NCBI RefSeq assembly: GCF_012070395.1
Contig: NZ_JAAFYS010000003.1
Location: forward strand, 124,001-188,000
Length of the DNA: 64,000 nucleotides
From: Pseudoroseicyclus tamaricis
GTDB lineage: Bacteria; Pseudomonadota; Alphaproteobacteria; Rhodobacterales; Rhodobacteraceae
Reading direction: 5' to 3'
Position numbers and translations under genes: made by a program. This document shows positions 56,100 to 64,000 of the stretch, piece after piece. The notes under the pieces were generated by a model. The model was not told the DNA's origin and did not search any database. It worked only from the letters and a program-made list of their open reading frames with translations. Every line of letters begins with the position of its first letter. The first letter of the stretch is position 1.

Positions 56100-56145
56100 C
56101 GTCACAACGGCTTCCTGGCGTGTCGGGCAGACCATAATGGAGCGC
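56100..56145 (+). ncRNA. SAM/SAH riboswitch (metK leader)
   Basis: The metK leader contains CGTCACAACGGCTTCCTGGCGTG followed, after a short variable stretch, by ATAATGGAGCG. Both conserved blocks are those of the SAM/SAH riboswitch, a small H-type pseudoknot known upstream of metK in Rhodobacterales. The first helix forms between GTCAC and GTGTC (one U.U), and CTTCC in its loop can pair with GGAG (56139-56142). That GGAG is the ribosome site 9 bases before ATG 56152, so ligand binding should block metK translation. Confidence 0.9.
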
Positions 56146-56151
56146 TCCCCA

Positions 56152-57333
56152 ATGGCCCGTAAAGAATACATTTTTACCTCGGAATCCGTTTCCGAGGGGC
56201 ATCCGGACAAGGTCTGCGACCGCATCTCGGACGCCATTCTCGATGCCCTCCTCGCCGAAGAGCCCGAGGCCCGCGTCGCCTGCGAAACCTTCGCCACCAC
56301 CAACCGCGTCGTCATCGGCGGCGAGGTCGGCCTGCGCGATCAGGACAAGCTGCACCGCTACATGGAGGCCATCCCGGATATCGCGCGGGAGTGCATCCGC
56401 GATATCGGCTACGAGCAGGACAAGTTCCATTGGAACACCTGCGAAGTGACGAACCTGCTGCACGAGCAGTCCGCGCACATCGCCAAAGGGGTCAACGCCT
56501 CCAACGAGAAGGCCGAGGGGGCGGGCGACCAGGGCATCATGTTCGGCTTCGCCACCAACGAGACGCCGGAGCTCATGCCGGCGCCGATCCTCTATTCCCA
56601 CGCCGTGCTGCGCCGGCTGGCCGAGGCGCGCAAGTCGGGGGAGGAGCCGACGCTGCGCCCCGACGCGAAGAGCCAGATCTCGCTGCGCTACGAGGATGGC
56701 AAGCCGGTGGAGGTGACCTCCATCGTCCTGTCCACCCAGCATGCCGACGAAGGGCAGACGAGCGCCGACATTCGCGCCATCGTCGAGCCCTACATCCGCG
56801 AGGTGATCCCCGAGGGCTGGCTGACCGAGGCGACGGAGTGGTGGGTGAACCCCACCGGCACCTTCGTGATCGGCGGGCCTGACGGGGATGCGGGCCTGAC
56901 CGGCCGCAAGATCATCGTCGACACCTATGGCGGCGCGGCGCCGCATGGCGGCGGCGCCTTCTCGGGCAAGGACCCGACGAAGGTCGACCGCTCGGCCGCC
57001 TACGCGGCGCGCTACCTCGCCAAGAACGTCGTGGCGGCGGGGCTGGCGGAGAAGTGCCTGATCCAGCTCTCCTACGCCATCGGCATCGCCAAGCCGCTGT
57101 CGATCTACGTCGACACCGCGGGCACCGCCGAGGTGCCGCCCGAGCAGATCGAGAAGGCCATCGCCCGGGCGATGGACCTGACGCCGCAGGGCATCCGCAC
57201 GCACCTGGAGCTGAACAAGCCCATCTACGAGCGCACCGCCGCCTATGGCCATTTCGGCCGAGCGCCGGACGATGATGGCGGCTTTTCGTGGGAGCGGACG
57301 GATCTGGGCGACGCGCTGAAAGCGGCGCTCTGA
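56152..57333 (+). CDS. metK: S-adenosylmethionine synthetase
   Basis: A 393-residue enzyme that makes SAM from methionine and [47 protein letters not shown] and [16 protein letters not shown] are the family signatures. ATG 56152 is fixed by the riboswitch-borne GGAG; ATG 56137 lies inside the riboswitch and is rejected. Feedback by SAM (or SAH) through the leader pseudoknot is expected. A repeat-type terminator follows. Confidence 0.97.
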   Translation: MARKEYIFTSESVSEGHPDKVCDRISDAILDALLAEEPEARVACETFATTNRVVIGGEVGLRDQDKLHRYMEAIPDIARECIRDIGYEQDKFHWNTCEVTNLLHEQSAHIAKGVNASNEKAEGAGDQGIMFGFATNETPELMPAPILYSHAVLRRLAEARKSGEEPTLRPDAKSQISLRYEDGKPVEVTSIVLSTQHADEGQTSADIRAIVEPYIREVIPEGWLTEATEWWVNPTGTFVIGGPDGDAGLTGRKIIVDTYGGAAPHGGGAFSGKDPTKVDRSAAYAARYLAKNVVAAGLAEKCLIQLSYAIGIAKPLSIYVDTAGTAEVPPEQIEKAIARAMDLTPQGIRTHLELNKPIYERTAAYGHFGRAPDDDGGFSWERTDLGDALKAAL

Positions 57334-57347
57334 CTTCGGATTGACGT

Positions 57348-57394
57348 GCGGGGGCTCTGCCCCCGCGCCCCCGAGGTATTTTTGGCCAGATGAA
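57348..57394 (+). terminator. metK terminator; dispersed element, copy 3
   Basis: GCGGGGGC-TCT-GCCCCCGC (8-bp stem) is followed by GCCCCCGAGG and TATTTTTGGCCAGATGAA. It begins 15 bases past the metK stop in sense orientation, the clearest case of this repeat acting as a gene end. Confidence 0.8.
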
Positions 57395-57411
57395 AACAGG
57401 CGGGCCGGGAC

Positions 57412-58047
57412 TCAGGCGTCTGGGCCTTCGGGCGCCGTTTCCCGGGCGTCTGGCAGGCGGCGGCGCCGGCGGCGCTGGCGGGCGCCGAAGAGGCGGATGC
57501 CAAGGAAGAGCGTCACCGCCAGCGAGCCCAGCAGCAGCAGGACGTTGAACGCCATGTCCGACGCCTGCTCGAGGCTGTCGGCGAAGACGTAGCCGAGGCC
57601 GAGGTAGAGCGCGAGCCAGATGAGCTCCCCCGCCCGGCCCCAGGCGCACCAGACCGCCCAGGGCTGGCGGGCGGCACCGGCGGCGAAGGTGACGTAGGGC
57701 CCCAGCGGCGAGAAGAGCCAGCGCGAGAGGAAGAGGAACGGCCCGCCCCGCCGCGCCAGCAGCGCCGAGGCGCGGGCGACATGGCGCGAGCGGCGCGAGA
57801 AGTAGCCGGCCAGCCGCCCTCCCCCGCCGCGGCCGAGCCAGTAGACGGCCTCGTTTCCCGCCACCAGACCCAGCGCCGCCGCCCCCGCCACCGGCACGAG
57901 GCCAAGGTCCCCAACCGCCACGAAGCCGCCGGCCGCCAGCAGCATGATCGAGGCGGGGATCGGCACCGCGAAGCATGACAGGAAGATGGCCACGCCCAGA
58001 AGGAGCGCGCCATAGGTCGGCACGAGCGGCAGCAGCCAGTCCGTCAC
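57412..58047 (-). CDS. DedA family membrane protein
   Basis: A 211-residue membrane protein of the DedA/VTT family: FLSCFAVPIPASIMLLAAGGF, then AGNEAVYWLGRGGGGRL and the core FLSRWLFSPLGPYVTFAAG, with the conserved glycines and arginine, and two C-terminal helices. The tail is basic ([10 protein letters not shown]). DedA proteins act in lipid-carrier or phospholipid flipping and membrane homeostasis. Its ATG overlaps the stop of the upstream small protein (4 bases), so GNAT, small protein and DedA are one operon. Confidence 0.92.
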   Translation of the reverse strand: MTDWLLPLVPTYGALLLGVAIFLSCFAVPIPASIMLLAAGGFVAVGDLGLVPVAGAAALGLVAGNEAVYWLGRGGGGRLAGYFSRRSRHVARASALLARRGGPFLFLSRWLFSPLGPYVTFAAGAARQPWAVWCAWGRAGELIWLALYLGLGYVFADSLEQASDMAFNVLLLLGSLAVTLFLGIRLFGARQRRRRRRLPDARETAPEGPDA

Positions 58048-58448
58048 GGCCGCCCTGCCCCCGTCCCGACGCGGTCCGCCGAGCCTTCCGCCTCCCGCAG
58101 GCGGGCGATGGCGGCCTCGACCTCGCTGATCGCCTGCTCCACCGGGATGCCGCGCTCGCGGGCGATCTCGCTGATCGTCATCGGCCCGTCCGGGCCGGGC
58201 ATCGGCAGGCCGGCCATGGCATCGAGCGCGCGGAGGTCGAGGTCATGCATCCGGGCGACGACGCCCATCGTCATCCAGGGCTGGATGTCGGGCCGCTCCG
58301 GCGGGGCGGTCACCGCGTCCGCGACGATCCGCAGCGCGAAGTAGAGTGTCACCGTCCCTGCGAGGAAGAAGGCGAAGACGAGGCCTGGGCTCTCCACCCA
58401 GGCCCGCCGCAGCCGCGCCGGCCAGCGCCTCCGCCGCCTGCCCATCAT
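58044..58448 (-). CDS. Small membrane protein, unknown
   Basis: A 134-residue protein not assigned to a family. A very basic N-terminus (GRRRRRWPARLRRAW) precedes one membrane helix (about residues 22-46); the rest is outside or inside soluble with a conserved-looking C-terminal helix pair (MTISEIARERGIPVEQAISE) that resembles a small helix-turn-helix. It overlaps both neighbours by 4 bases, so it is translated with the GNAT and DedA genes. A membrane-bound regulator is possible but unproven. Confidence 0.7.
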   Translation of the reverse strand: MMGRRRRRWPARLRRAWVESPGLVFAFFLAGTVTLYFALRIVADAVTAPPERPDIQPWMTMGVVARMHDLDLRALDAMAGLPMPGPDGPMTISEIARERGIPVEQAISEVEAAIARLREAEGSADRVGTGAGRP

Positions 58449-58879
58449 GGGCCGAACGCCTCGTCCCAGCCGTAGAGGGCAGAGATCTGCTCGACCCCGC
58501 CGAGGCTGCGATAGAGGGCGCGGGCGGGCGCGTTCTCCATCTCCGTGCCGAGCCAGACGCCCTCCGCCCCGCGCTCACGCGCGATCTCGAACAGCCGGCG
58601 GGTGACGGCGCTGGCGTGGCCGCGGCGGCGGTGCCCCTCAAGCGTGCCGACCTCGTTGATGAAGAGGCTCACCGGCTTGTCGGGATGGCGCAGGAAGGTG
58701 CCGGACGCGAAGGCCACCGCGCGGCCGCCCTCCATGGCGAGGACGATGACATTCGCCGGGTCCGCCAGGAAGGCCTCCGCCTCCTCGGGGATGACCGGAT
58801 TGTCGAAGAGATCCGCCGGCGCGTCGAGCAGCCGGGGCAGATCGCCCTTTCCGACCTCGATGTATTCGATATCGTCCAT
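58445..58879 (-). CDS. GNAT family N-acetyltransferase
   Basis: A 144-residue acetyltransferase. INEVGTLEGHRRRGHASAVTR is the acetyl-CoA motif (R-R-R-G-H-A), and EMENAPARALYRSLGGVEQ is motif B. ATG 58879 (MDDIEYIEVGKGD) is used since similarity starts there. It is 27 bases from the divergent enolase-superfamily gene, leaving room for at most overlapping promoters. First gene of the GNAT-small membrane protein-DedA operon. Confidence 0.88.
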   Translation of the reverse strand: MDDIEYIEVGKGDLPRLLDAPADLFDNPVIPEEAEAFLADPANVIVLAMEGGRAVAFASGTFLRHPDKPVSLFINEVGTLEGHRRRGHASAVTRRLFEIARERGAEGVWLGTEMENAPARALYRSLGGVEQISALYGWDEAFGP

Positions 58880-58906
58880 GCGCAGCGCCTTGCCGGGAGA
58901 CCTAGA

Positions 58907-60139
58907 ATGAACCTCGCCGATCTGGACGTCATTGTCACCGCCCCGCCCGCGCCCGGCTGGGGCGGGCGCTACTGGATCCTCGTGAAGGTGACGACGACGG
59001 ACGGTATCACCGGCTGGGGCGAGGTCTACGCCGCCGCCGTCGGGCCCGAGGCCATGGAGGCCGTCATCCGCGACGTCTTCGAGCGGCACATGCAAGGCGA
59101 GAGCGCAGAGAACATCGAGCTGATGTTCCGCCGCGCCTATTCCTCCGGCTTTACCCAGCGGCCCGATCCCACGGTGATCGGCGCTTTCTCGGGGCTGGAG
59201 ATCGCCTGCTGGGATATCCTCGGCAAGGCGCGCGGCCGCCCCGTCCACGCGCTCCTCGGCGGGCGGGTGCAGGAGCGGATCCGCGCCTATTCCTACCTCT
59301 ACCCTTCGGCCCCGCATCACGCGCTCCCCGCCTTCTGGGGCAGCGCAGAGCAGGCGGCCGAGAGCGCGCTGGCGCTGGTGGAGCGCGGCTACACGGCGGT
59401 GAAGTTCGACCCGGCGGGGCCCTACACCATCCGCGGCGGCCACACGCCGGCGCTGACGGACCTCTCCCGCTCCGCCGCTTTCTGCCGCGCGGTGCGCGAG
59501 GCGGTGGGCGACCGGGCGGACCTGCTCTTCGGCACGCACGGGCAGTTCTCCACCGCCGGCGCCCTGCGCATGGCCGCCGCCATCGCGCCCTGGGACCCGC
59601 TCTGGTTCGAAGAGCCGGTGCCGCCCGACGCCCTGACCTCCCTCGCCCGCGTCTCCGCCGGCTCCCCGGTGCCCGTCGCGGTGGGCGAGCGGCTGGCGAC
59701 CCGCGCGGAGTTCGCCCCCGTCCTGCGCGACGGCGGCGCGGCCATCGTGCAACCGGCGCTCGGCCGCTGCGGGGGGATCTGGGAGGCGCGCAAGATCGCA
59801 GTACTCGCAGAGGCCTACGGCGCCGAGGTCGCCCCCCACCTCTACTGCGGCCCGATCGAATGGGCGGCGAGCCTGCAGCTGAGCGCCGCCATCCCCAACC
59901 TGCTCATGGCCGAGACCATCGAGACGGAGTTCCACAGCCGCCTCATCAAGGGCAGCATCGCGGTGGAGGACGGCTACGTCGCCGTCCCCACCGCGCCGGG
60001 CCTCGGCATCGAGGTCGACGAAGACCTCGCGCGCGCCCACCCCTACACAGGCACCGCCCTGCACCTGGAGATGACGGAGGCCCCCGTCAGCTACGGCGCG
60101 GAGCAGATCTTCGCGGGGGGCGCGCCTCGGGAAGAGTGA
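58907..60139 (+). CDS. Mandelate racemase/muconate lactonizing enzyme family protein
   Basis: A 410-residue enolase-superfamily enzyme, probably a sugar-acid dehydratase. The N-terminal capping domain has LVKVTTTDGITGWGEVY; the barrel has AVKFDPAGPYT (catalytic Lys region), the metal ligand in WFEEPVPPD, the next ligand in VAVGER and the end HLYCGPIE. Galactonate dehydratase-like enzymes are the closest type I can name, but substrate is open. ATG 58907 follows GGGAGA. Divergent from the GNAT gene. Confidence 0.87.
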   Translation: MNLADLDVIVTAPPAPGWGGRYWILVKVTTTDGITGWGEVYAAAVGPEAMEAVIRDVFERHMQGESAENIELMFRRAYSSGFTQRPDPTVIGAFSGLEIACWDILGKARGRPVHALLGGRVQERIRAYSYLYPSAPHHALPAFWGSAEQAAESALALVERGYTAVKFDPAGPYTIRGGHTPALTDLSRSAAFCRAVREAVGDRADLLFGTHGQFSTAGALRMAAAIAPWDPLWFEEPVPPDALTSLARVSAGSPVPVAVGERLATRAEFAPVLRDGGAAIVQPALGRCGGIWEARKIAVLAEAYGAEVAPHLYCGPIEWAASLQLSAAIPNLLMAETIETEFHSRLIKGSIAVEDGYVAVPTAPGLGIEVDEDLARAHPYTGTALHLEMTEAPVSYGAEQIFAGGAPREE

Positions 60140-60232
60140 GGGGCTCTCTCTCCTGAGATCGGGGATCAGGGGCAAGGGCGCCGCAGTGGGCGCCGCCGGA
60201 GTCCCTCGCGTCTGCACACCAGCGGCGCCGGA

Positions 60233-60274
60233 TTGATCCTCATCAAGGCAGGGTCGCGCGAGCGCCCTTAACAT
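60233..60274 (+). promoter_or_regulatory. Perfect FNR-type box with class II promoter spacing
   Basis: TTGATCCTCATCAA (60233-60246) matches the FNR/FnrL consensus TTGAT-N4-ATCAA in every position. TAACAT (60269-60274) matches four of six -10 bases; a start 7 bases later (60281) would place the box centre at -41.5, the class II activator position. The SDR gene begins 19 bases after that. Confidence 0.65.
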
Positions 60275-60299
60275 CGGCTCAACCATTATGGAGGGCACG

Positions 60300-61055
60300 A
60301 TGACAGGTGAATTCAAGGGCAAGGCAGCGATCGTCACGGGCGGCGCCTCGGGGATCGGGGCGGCCATCGCGCGCGAGCTCGCCGCGAGCGGCGCGAGCGT
60401 GCTGGTCGCCGATCTCGACGGTGAGGCGGCAGAGGCTTTGGCGGCTCAGCTGCGCGAGAGCGGGGCGAAGGCCGAGGGGTTCGCCGTCGATGTCGCCGAC
60501 GCGAGCCAGGTGGAGGCGATGGTGGCGAAGGCGGCCCAGGCCTTCGGCGGGCTGCATCTCGCCGTCAACAACGCCGGCATCGGCGGGCCGGCGGAGGCAA
60601 TCGCCGATCTCTCGCTGGACGGCTGGCGCAAGGTGATCGACGTCAACCTGAACGGCGTCTTCTACGGCATGAAGTACCAGATCGCCGCGATGCTGGCCTC
60701 CGGCGGCGGCTCCATCGTCAACATGTCGTCGATCCTTGGCTCGGTGGGCTTCGCCTCGGCGAGCGCCTACGTGGCGACGAAACACGCCCTGCTGGGGCTC
60801 AGCCGCACGGCCGCTCTGGAGTATTCGCAAGCCGGGATCCGGGTGAACGCCGTGGGCCCGGCCTTCATCGACACGCCGCTGCTGTCGAAGAACCTCGACC
60901 AAGGGGCGCTCGACGGGCTTGCCGGGCAGCACCCGGTGGGGCGCCTCGGCCGGCCGGAGGAAGTCTCGGCGCTGACCTGCTTCCTGCTCTCCGACCGGGC
61001 GAGCTTCATCACCGGCAGCTACCACCTCGTCGACGGGGGCTACACCTCCCGCTGA
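60300..61055 (+). CDS. Short-chain dehydrogenase/reductase (SDR)
   Basis: A 251-residue classical SDR oxidoreductase. TGGASGIG is the NAD(P) motif, NNAG is at about 85, the catalytic Ser is in VNMSSILG, and Tyr157 and Lys161 are in SAYVATKHA. The acidic LDGEAAEA after the second strand (DLDG) favours NAD over NADP. GGAGGG (60290-60295) points to ATG 60300 and rules out ATG 60288. The upstream FNR box suggests induction at low oxygen. Substrate unknown. Confidence 0.9.
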   Translation: MTGEFKGKAAIVTGGASGIGAAIARELAASGASVLVADLDGEAAEALAAQLRESGAKAEGFAVDVADASQVEAMVAKAAQAFGGLHLAVNNAGIGGPAEAIADLSLDGWRKVIDVNLNGVFYGMKYQIAAMLASGGGSIVNMSSILGSVGFASASAYVATKHALLGLSRTAALEYSQAGIRVNAVGPAFIDTPLLSKNLDQGALDGLAGQHPVGRLGRPEEVSALTCFLLSDRASFITGSYHLVDGGYTSR

Positions 61056-61070
61056 CGTCTGGTGGAGCCC

Positions 61071-61135
61071 GGCGCCAAGGTGGCAGCGCCGCCACTTTTG
61101 GCGCCTGGCGGCGAACCGCCGGGACCGGCGGTTTT
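61071..61135 (+). terminator. Double hairpin terminator after the SDR gene
   Basis: The first hairpin pairs GGCGCCAAGGTGGC with GCCACTTTTGGCGCC (61071-61105, one bulge). The second pairs AACCGCC with GGCGGTT (61114-61133) and runs into TT, giving a Rho-independent-like end. Confidence 0.7.
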
Positions 61136-61275
61136 CCCTCCGCCAGCAGAGGGCTCACACGATTTCCCCGTATGGATTTTCCGCGTCTGGCCGTATGACC
61201 TTCCCCAAGGGCGCGCTAGCTTAGCGCCTATGAAACGGTCAGCGCGGCTCCCGCCTGCCGATGCGGGAGCCTCAG

Positions 61276-62406
61276 ATGAACGAAACCCCCGATGCCCCTG
61301 CCCCCCGGTCCCACTGGGCCGTCACGGGGCTGTTCATCATTGGCTGCGGCGTCGTCATGGTGCTGGCGCGCACCTTCCTGATGCCCCTGATCCTGGCGTT
61401 CCTGCTGTCGCTGACCTTCTCGCCGATCCGCCGCTGGCTGCACCGCCGCGGCCTGCCGGACGGCGCATCGGCCGGGCTCATCGTGCTGATGCTCGTCGCG
61501 CTGAGCGTCGCCGGGGCCGTCAGCCTCGCCGGGCCGGTTCAGAACTACGTCCAGGACGGGCCGGCGCTCTTGCGAGACGTGGAGTTCAAGCTGCGGGGGA
61601 TCAACGATCTCGTGGAGCAGGTCTCCGACGCGACCGAGCAGGTCAGCGAGCTGACGGACCGCGATGACGAGGCGCAGGAGCAGATCGCCGTCGATACAAG
61701 CCCCGGCCTCTTCACGCAGGCGGTGACCACGGTGCCCTTCGTCATGGCGCAGATCGGCCTGACGCTGGTGATGCTGTTCTTCCTGATCGCCTCGGGCGAT
61801 CTCTTCTACGAGAAGATCGTCGCGGTGAACCCGACCTTCCATGACAAGCGCCGCGCCATCGGGATCGTCTACGATATCGAGCGCAAGATCAGCCGCTACT
61901 TCCTGACGATCACCGTCATCAACGCCGGCCTCGGGCTCGCCATCGGGGTGGCGCTGTGGCTTCTGGGGATGCCCAACCCGGCGCTCTTCGGGGTGCTGGC
62001 CTTCGTGCTCAACTTCATCCCCTTCCTCGGTGCCATCGCCGGGGCGGTGCTGACCTTCGGGATCGGCATCGTCTCCCTCGACACGGTGGGGGCGGCGGCT
62101 CTCGTGGCGGGGGTCTACATCGCGCTGACGAGCATCGAGGGGCAGTTCGTGACGCCCTATGCGGTGGGACGGAGCCTCAAGCTCAACCCGGTGGCGGTGT
62201 TCGTCGCGGTGGCTTTCTGGGGATGGGCCTGGTCCGTCGTCGGGATGATCATCGCCGTGCCGGTGCTGATCGTGGTGCGCGCCTTCTCGGAGAAGTTCGA
62301 CAGCCTGCACGGGCTGGGGCTGTTCCTCTCCGGTCGCGGCGAGGGGATCATCCCTCCGGCGAAGACGGAGGCGGAGATGGACGGGGCGGTGGAGAGCCAG
62401 TCCTAA
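61276..62406 (+). CDS. AI-2E family transporter (PerM/TqsA type)
   Basis: A 376-residue membrane protein of the AI-2 exporter superfamily with about eight helices: AVTGLFIIGCGVVMVLA, LMPLILAFLLSLTFSPI, a long charged extracellular segment, FVLNFIPFLGAIAGAVL (the conserved NxIPxxG-type motif) and VFVAVAFWGWAWSVVGMIIAVPVL near the end. Members export autoinducer-2 or act as Na+/H+ or auxin-type carriers; the substrate is open. ATG 61276 has GGGAG 8 bases upstream; ATG 61261 overlaps that site. Confidence 0.9.
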   Translation: MNETPDAPAPRSHWAVTGLFIIGCGVVMVLARTFLMPLILAFLLSLTFSPIRRWLHRRGLPDGASAGLIVLMLVALSVAGAVSLAGPVQNYVQDGPALLRDVEFKLRGINDLVEQVSDATEQVSELTDRDDEAQEQIAVDTSPGLFTQAVTTVPFVMAQIGLTLVMLFFLIASGDLFYEKIVAVNPTFHDKRRAIGIVYDIERKISRYFLTITVINAGLGLAIGVALWLLGMPNPALFGVLAFVLNFIPFLGAIAGAVLTFGIGIVSLDTVGAAALVAGVYIALTSIEGQFVTPYAVGRSLKLNPVAVFVAVAFWGWAWSVVGMIIAVPVLIVVRAFSEKFDSLHGLGLFLSGRGEGIIPPAKTEAEMDGAVESQS

Positions 62407-62813
62407 GCTGGTTGAAGCGCTCCTTGCGCGCTCCAAATGCAGGCGGAACGAGAAGCTGCAGTGCCGGCTCCTGTCAATTTGTGGAATGCCGGGCATGCGC
62501 AGCTTGTTCGCTGCGGTCAATGGCTTTTGCCAGGTCGCCGAATGAGCCGCGTAGCGCCCGAGACCATTCGTATGTCACCAGAGCCACGGTGATTTTTTTC
62601 ACCTCAGGGTTCAGCTGTTGTGCTGAACAGTTGCCGTTCAATCACTCTAAGGAGTCCCGAGACCAAGAAAACGGCGGAGAACCTCTGGACGCTGCGCCGC
62701 AGCACTGCTTAGACAACCGGCGAGGGCACAGCGCACGCGGCGACGATGAACAAACTTCGTCTCTCGATGGCCTTAGGAAAAAATGCAGATCTTTTCGACT
62801 CAGGGCATTCTAT
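62407..62813. other. 407-bp gene-poor boundary stretch of lower G+C
   Basis: No supported gene. Two hairpins stand out: GGTGA-T6-TCACC (62588-62603) and GTTCAGC-TGTTGT-GCTGAAC (62609-62628). On the minus strand an open frame without start runs from about 62620 to a TGA at 62474 (KKITVALVTYEWSRALRGSF...), possibly a decayed gene. Base composition drops from here to the right end, in contrast to the preceding 62 kb. Confidence 0.5.
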
Positions 62814-63791
62814 ATGAAAGATCAAATTGTCGTATTTGGCGGAGCAGGATTTATTGGCTCGCATCTTCTTGAGAGGATGAGTAAGACGGATCCAGAGGCA
62901 CAAATGACCTCGGTCGACATCGCCGAGCCGCGGTGGCGGGTCGACGGTGTCACCTACCTGAGGCACGATCTTACCCTCCCCCTCGGCGACCTCATCGACG
63001 GCCCGGTCCGCAAGATTTTCAACTTGGCAGCCGTCCATACCACGCCGGGCCACCCAGACTGGGAGTATTTCTGGGCCAATGTACTGGGTGCCACTCACGT
63101 GTGCGATTTTGCACGTTCGAAAGGCGTGAACGAACTTCTATTCACAAGTTCCATCTCGGTCTACGGGCCGACCGAGGAGGCGGTGGACGAGAGTTCGCCG
63201 CTCCGGCCGGAGAGCGCCTACGGCAAATCAAAACTGTGTGCTGAGGAAATCCATCGGCAGTGGCACAACGAACAGCCTGCAGGCCGGAAGCTGACCATCG
63301 TCCGACCGGCTGTTATCTTCGGCCGTGAGGAGCGGGGCAACTTCACTAGAATGACCAGAATGCTTGCGAGAAACCGGTTCGTGTTTCCGGGCAGGACCGA
63401 TACAATCAAGTCCTGCGGATACGTGAAGGATCTCGTCGAGAGTATGTTCTTTGCCATGGACCGTGCCGAACCCACCTTCACCTACAATTTTGCCTATCCC
63501 GAACGCCATACGTCGAAGGACATTGCTGATGCGATGGCTGAGGTAGGTGGATACAAAAAGGCCGAACGGGTTGTGCCGAAGTTGGCCGTCTTGGGCGCAG
63601 GGCAAGTATTCGAAGGACTTGACCGCGTGGGCGTGAAGACTGGCATCAATCGAGCGCGTGTGATGAAGCTCAATCTCTCCACAAATGTTGTTCCTGAAGC
63701 GCTGGTTGCAACCGGGTTCCGGTACAGTTACGACCTGAAGTCGGCGCTGGCCGATTGGAAAAAGGAGAGCAAGCGGACGGACTTCGATTAG
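62814..63791 (+). CDS. NAD-dependent epimerase/dehydratase
   Basis: A 325-residue extended SDR, sugar-nucleotide epimerase type. FGGAGFIGSHL binds NAD, the catalytic Ser is in FTSSISVYG, and SAYGKSK carries the Tyr and Lys. ATG 62814 is the first start at the NAD motif; it lacks a clear ribosome site. G+C content and codon use are visibly lower than in neighbours (for example ATT, AAA, TTT codons), which suggests transfer. It probably acts in surface polysaccharide synthesis, with an insertion-sequence remnant next to it. Confidence 0.88.
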   Translation: MKDQIVVFGGAGFIGSHLLERMSKTDPEAQMTSVDIAEPRWRVDGVTYLRHDLTLPLGDLIDGPVRKIFNLAAVHTTPGHPDWEYFWANVLGATHVCDFARSKGVNELLFTSSISVYGPTEEAVDESSPLRPESAYGKSKLCAEEIHRQWHNEQPAGRKLTIVRPAVIFGREERGNFTRMTRMLARNRFVFPGRTDTIKSCGYVKDLVESMFFAMDRAEPTFTYNFAYPERHTSKDIADAMAEVGGYKKAERVVPKLAVLGAGQVFEGLDRVGVKTGINRARVMKLNLSTNVVPEALVATGFRYSYDLKSALADWKKESKRTDFD

Positions 63792-63841
63792 TGATGGCGG
63801 TGAAAGTTGCTCGGTTCAAGGCCTTGGGGAGGGATGGGGGT

Positions 63842-64000
63842 CTACTTGTTTTGTGGTAATACGATTAGGATCAGGACTGATAGCCAATAGATGACCGTGG
63901 CGGCGCGAGGGCTGGCAGGAAGACCTTGGGGCCTCGGTCATAGCGAGTGGCCACGCGGCGCCAACATTAGATGCGGCCGAACATGATCTCGATACGGTGG
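63842..64000 (-). pseudogene. Decayed IS5-type transposase, C-terminal end (partial)
   Basis: The minus strand reads HRIEIMFGRI, a stop (TAA), then CWRRVATRYDRGPKVFLPALA, which matches the conserved C-terminus of IS5/IS427-group transposases (RIE-x-MFGRLKDWRRVATRYDR). After PALA a one-base loss shifts the frame; in the other frame TVIYWLSVLILI runs to TAG at 63844-63842. So there is a nonsense codon and a frameshift. The 5' part lies beyond the window. Confidence 0.8.

Noticed and set aside
62474-62620. Minus-strand open frame KKITVALVTYEWSRALRGSF as a gene
   Set aside because: No start codon, no family recognised and short; kept only as a possible remnant in the boundary stretch.

Overview
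The window reads as chromosome of a G+C-rich alphaproteobacterium of the order Rhodobacterales (Rhodobacter/Roseobacter group). Three things point there: a SAM/SAH-type riboswitch in front of metK, a class known from that order; the gene order of the aa3 cytochrome oxidase assembly operon (ctaC-ctaB-small membrane protein-ctaG-ctaE-surf1); and a dispersed 'GAGGTATTTTTGGCCAGATGAA'-type terminator-like repeat that I associate with roseobacters. No rRNA, tRNA, CRISPR array or intact prophage was seen. Coordinates and motifs were read by eye; no search was run.

Layout. 1-0.9 kb: end of fabB and fabI (fatty acid synthesis). 1.2-2.2 kb: an exported acidic protein made of two near-identical domains, with a strong terminator. 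2.4-4.9 kb: overlapping haloacid dehalogenase, alpha/beta hydrolase and threonine dehydratase genes. 5.0-5.1 kb: REP-like hairpins. 5.4-8.4 kb: hrpB and a Nudix hydrolase. 8.4-16.4 kb (minus): oligopeptide ABC transporter (oppA, oppB, oppC, fused oppDF), a GlcD-type FAD oxidase and an MBL-fold protein. 16.6-24.1 kb (minus): cta operon, surf1, thrC, M16 peptidase and an acetyltransferase. 24.3-33.4 kb: tldD, GNAT, an AraC regulator divergent from an F420-type NADP oxidoreductase, dprA, topA and a TrkH/KtrB potassium channel.

33.5-36.2 kb: a two-subunit 3-oxoacid CoA-transferase whose subunit genes are separated by a LOV (blue-light) sensor histidine kinase. This is the most unusual arrangement in the window. 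36.3-37.1 kb: lytic transglycosylase. 37.4-48.2 kb: a Tad/Flp pilus locus (two pilins, cpaB, cpaC, an OmpA lipoprotein where cpaD is expected, cpaE, cpaF, tadB, tadC, two TPR lipoproteins, cpaA) without recognisable tadE/F/G. 48.3-57.3 kb: glycosyltransferase-like gene, miaB, an OmpA protein and a small lipoprotein sharing a novel Cys module, then phoH-ybeY-CorC-lnt and riboswitch-controlled metK. 57.4-62.4 kb: DedA, small membrane protein, GNAT, an enolase-superfamily enzyme, an SDR gene behind a perfect FNR box, and an AI-2E family transporter.

62.4-64.0 kb: composition becomes less G+C rich. A sugar-nucleotide-type epimerase is followed by a decayed IS5-type transposase end, so the right edge looks like the start of an accessory island.

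Most intercistronic hairpins sit where a high-to-low expression step is expected (after oppA, after the first pilin, after ctaE).
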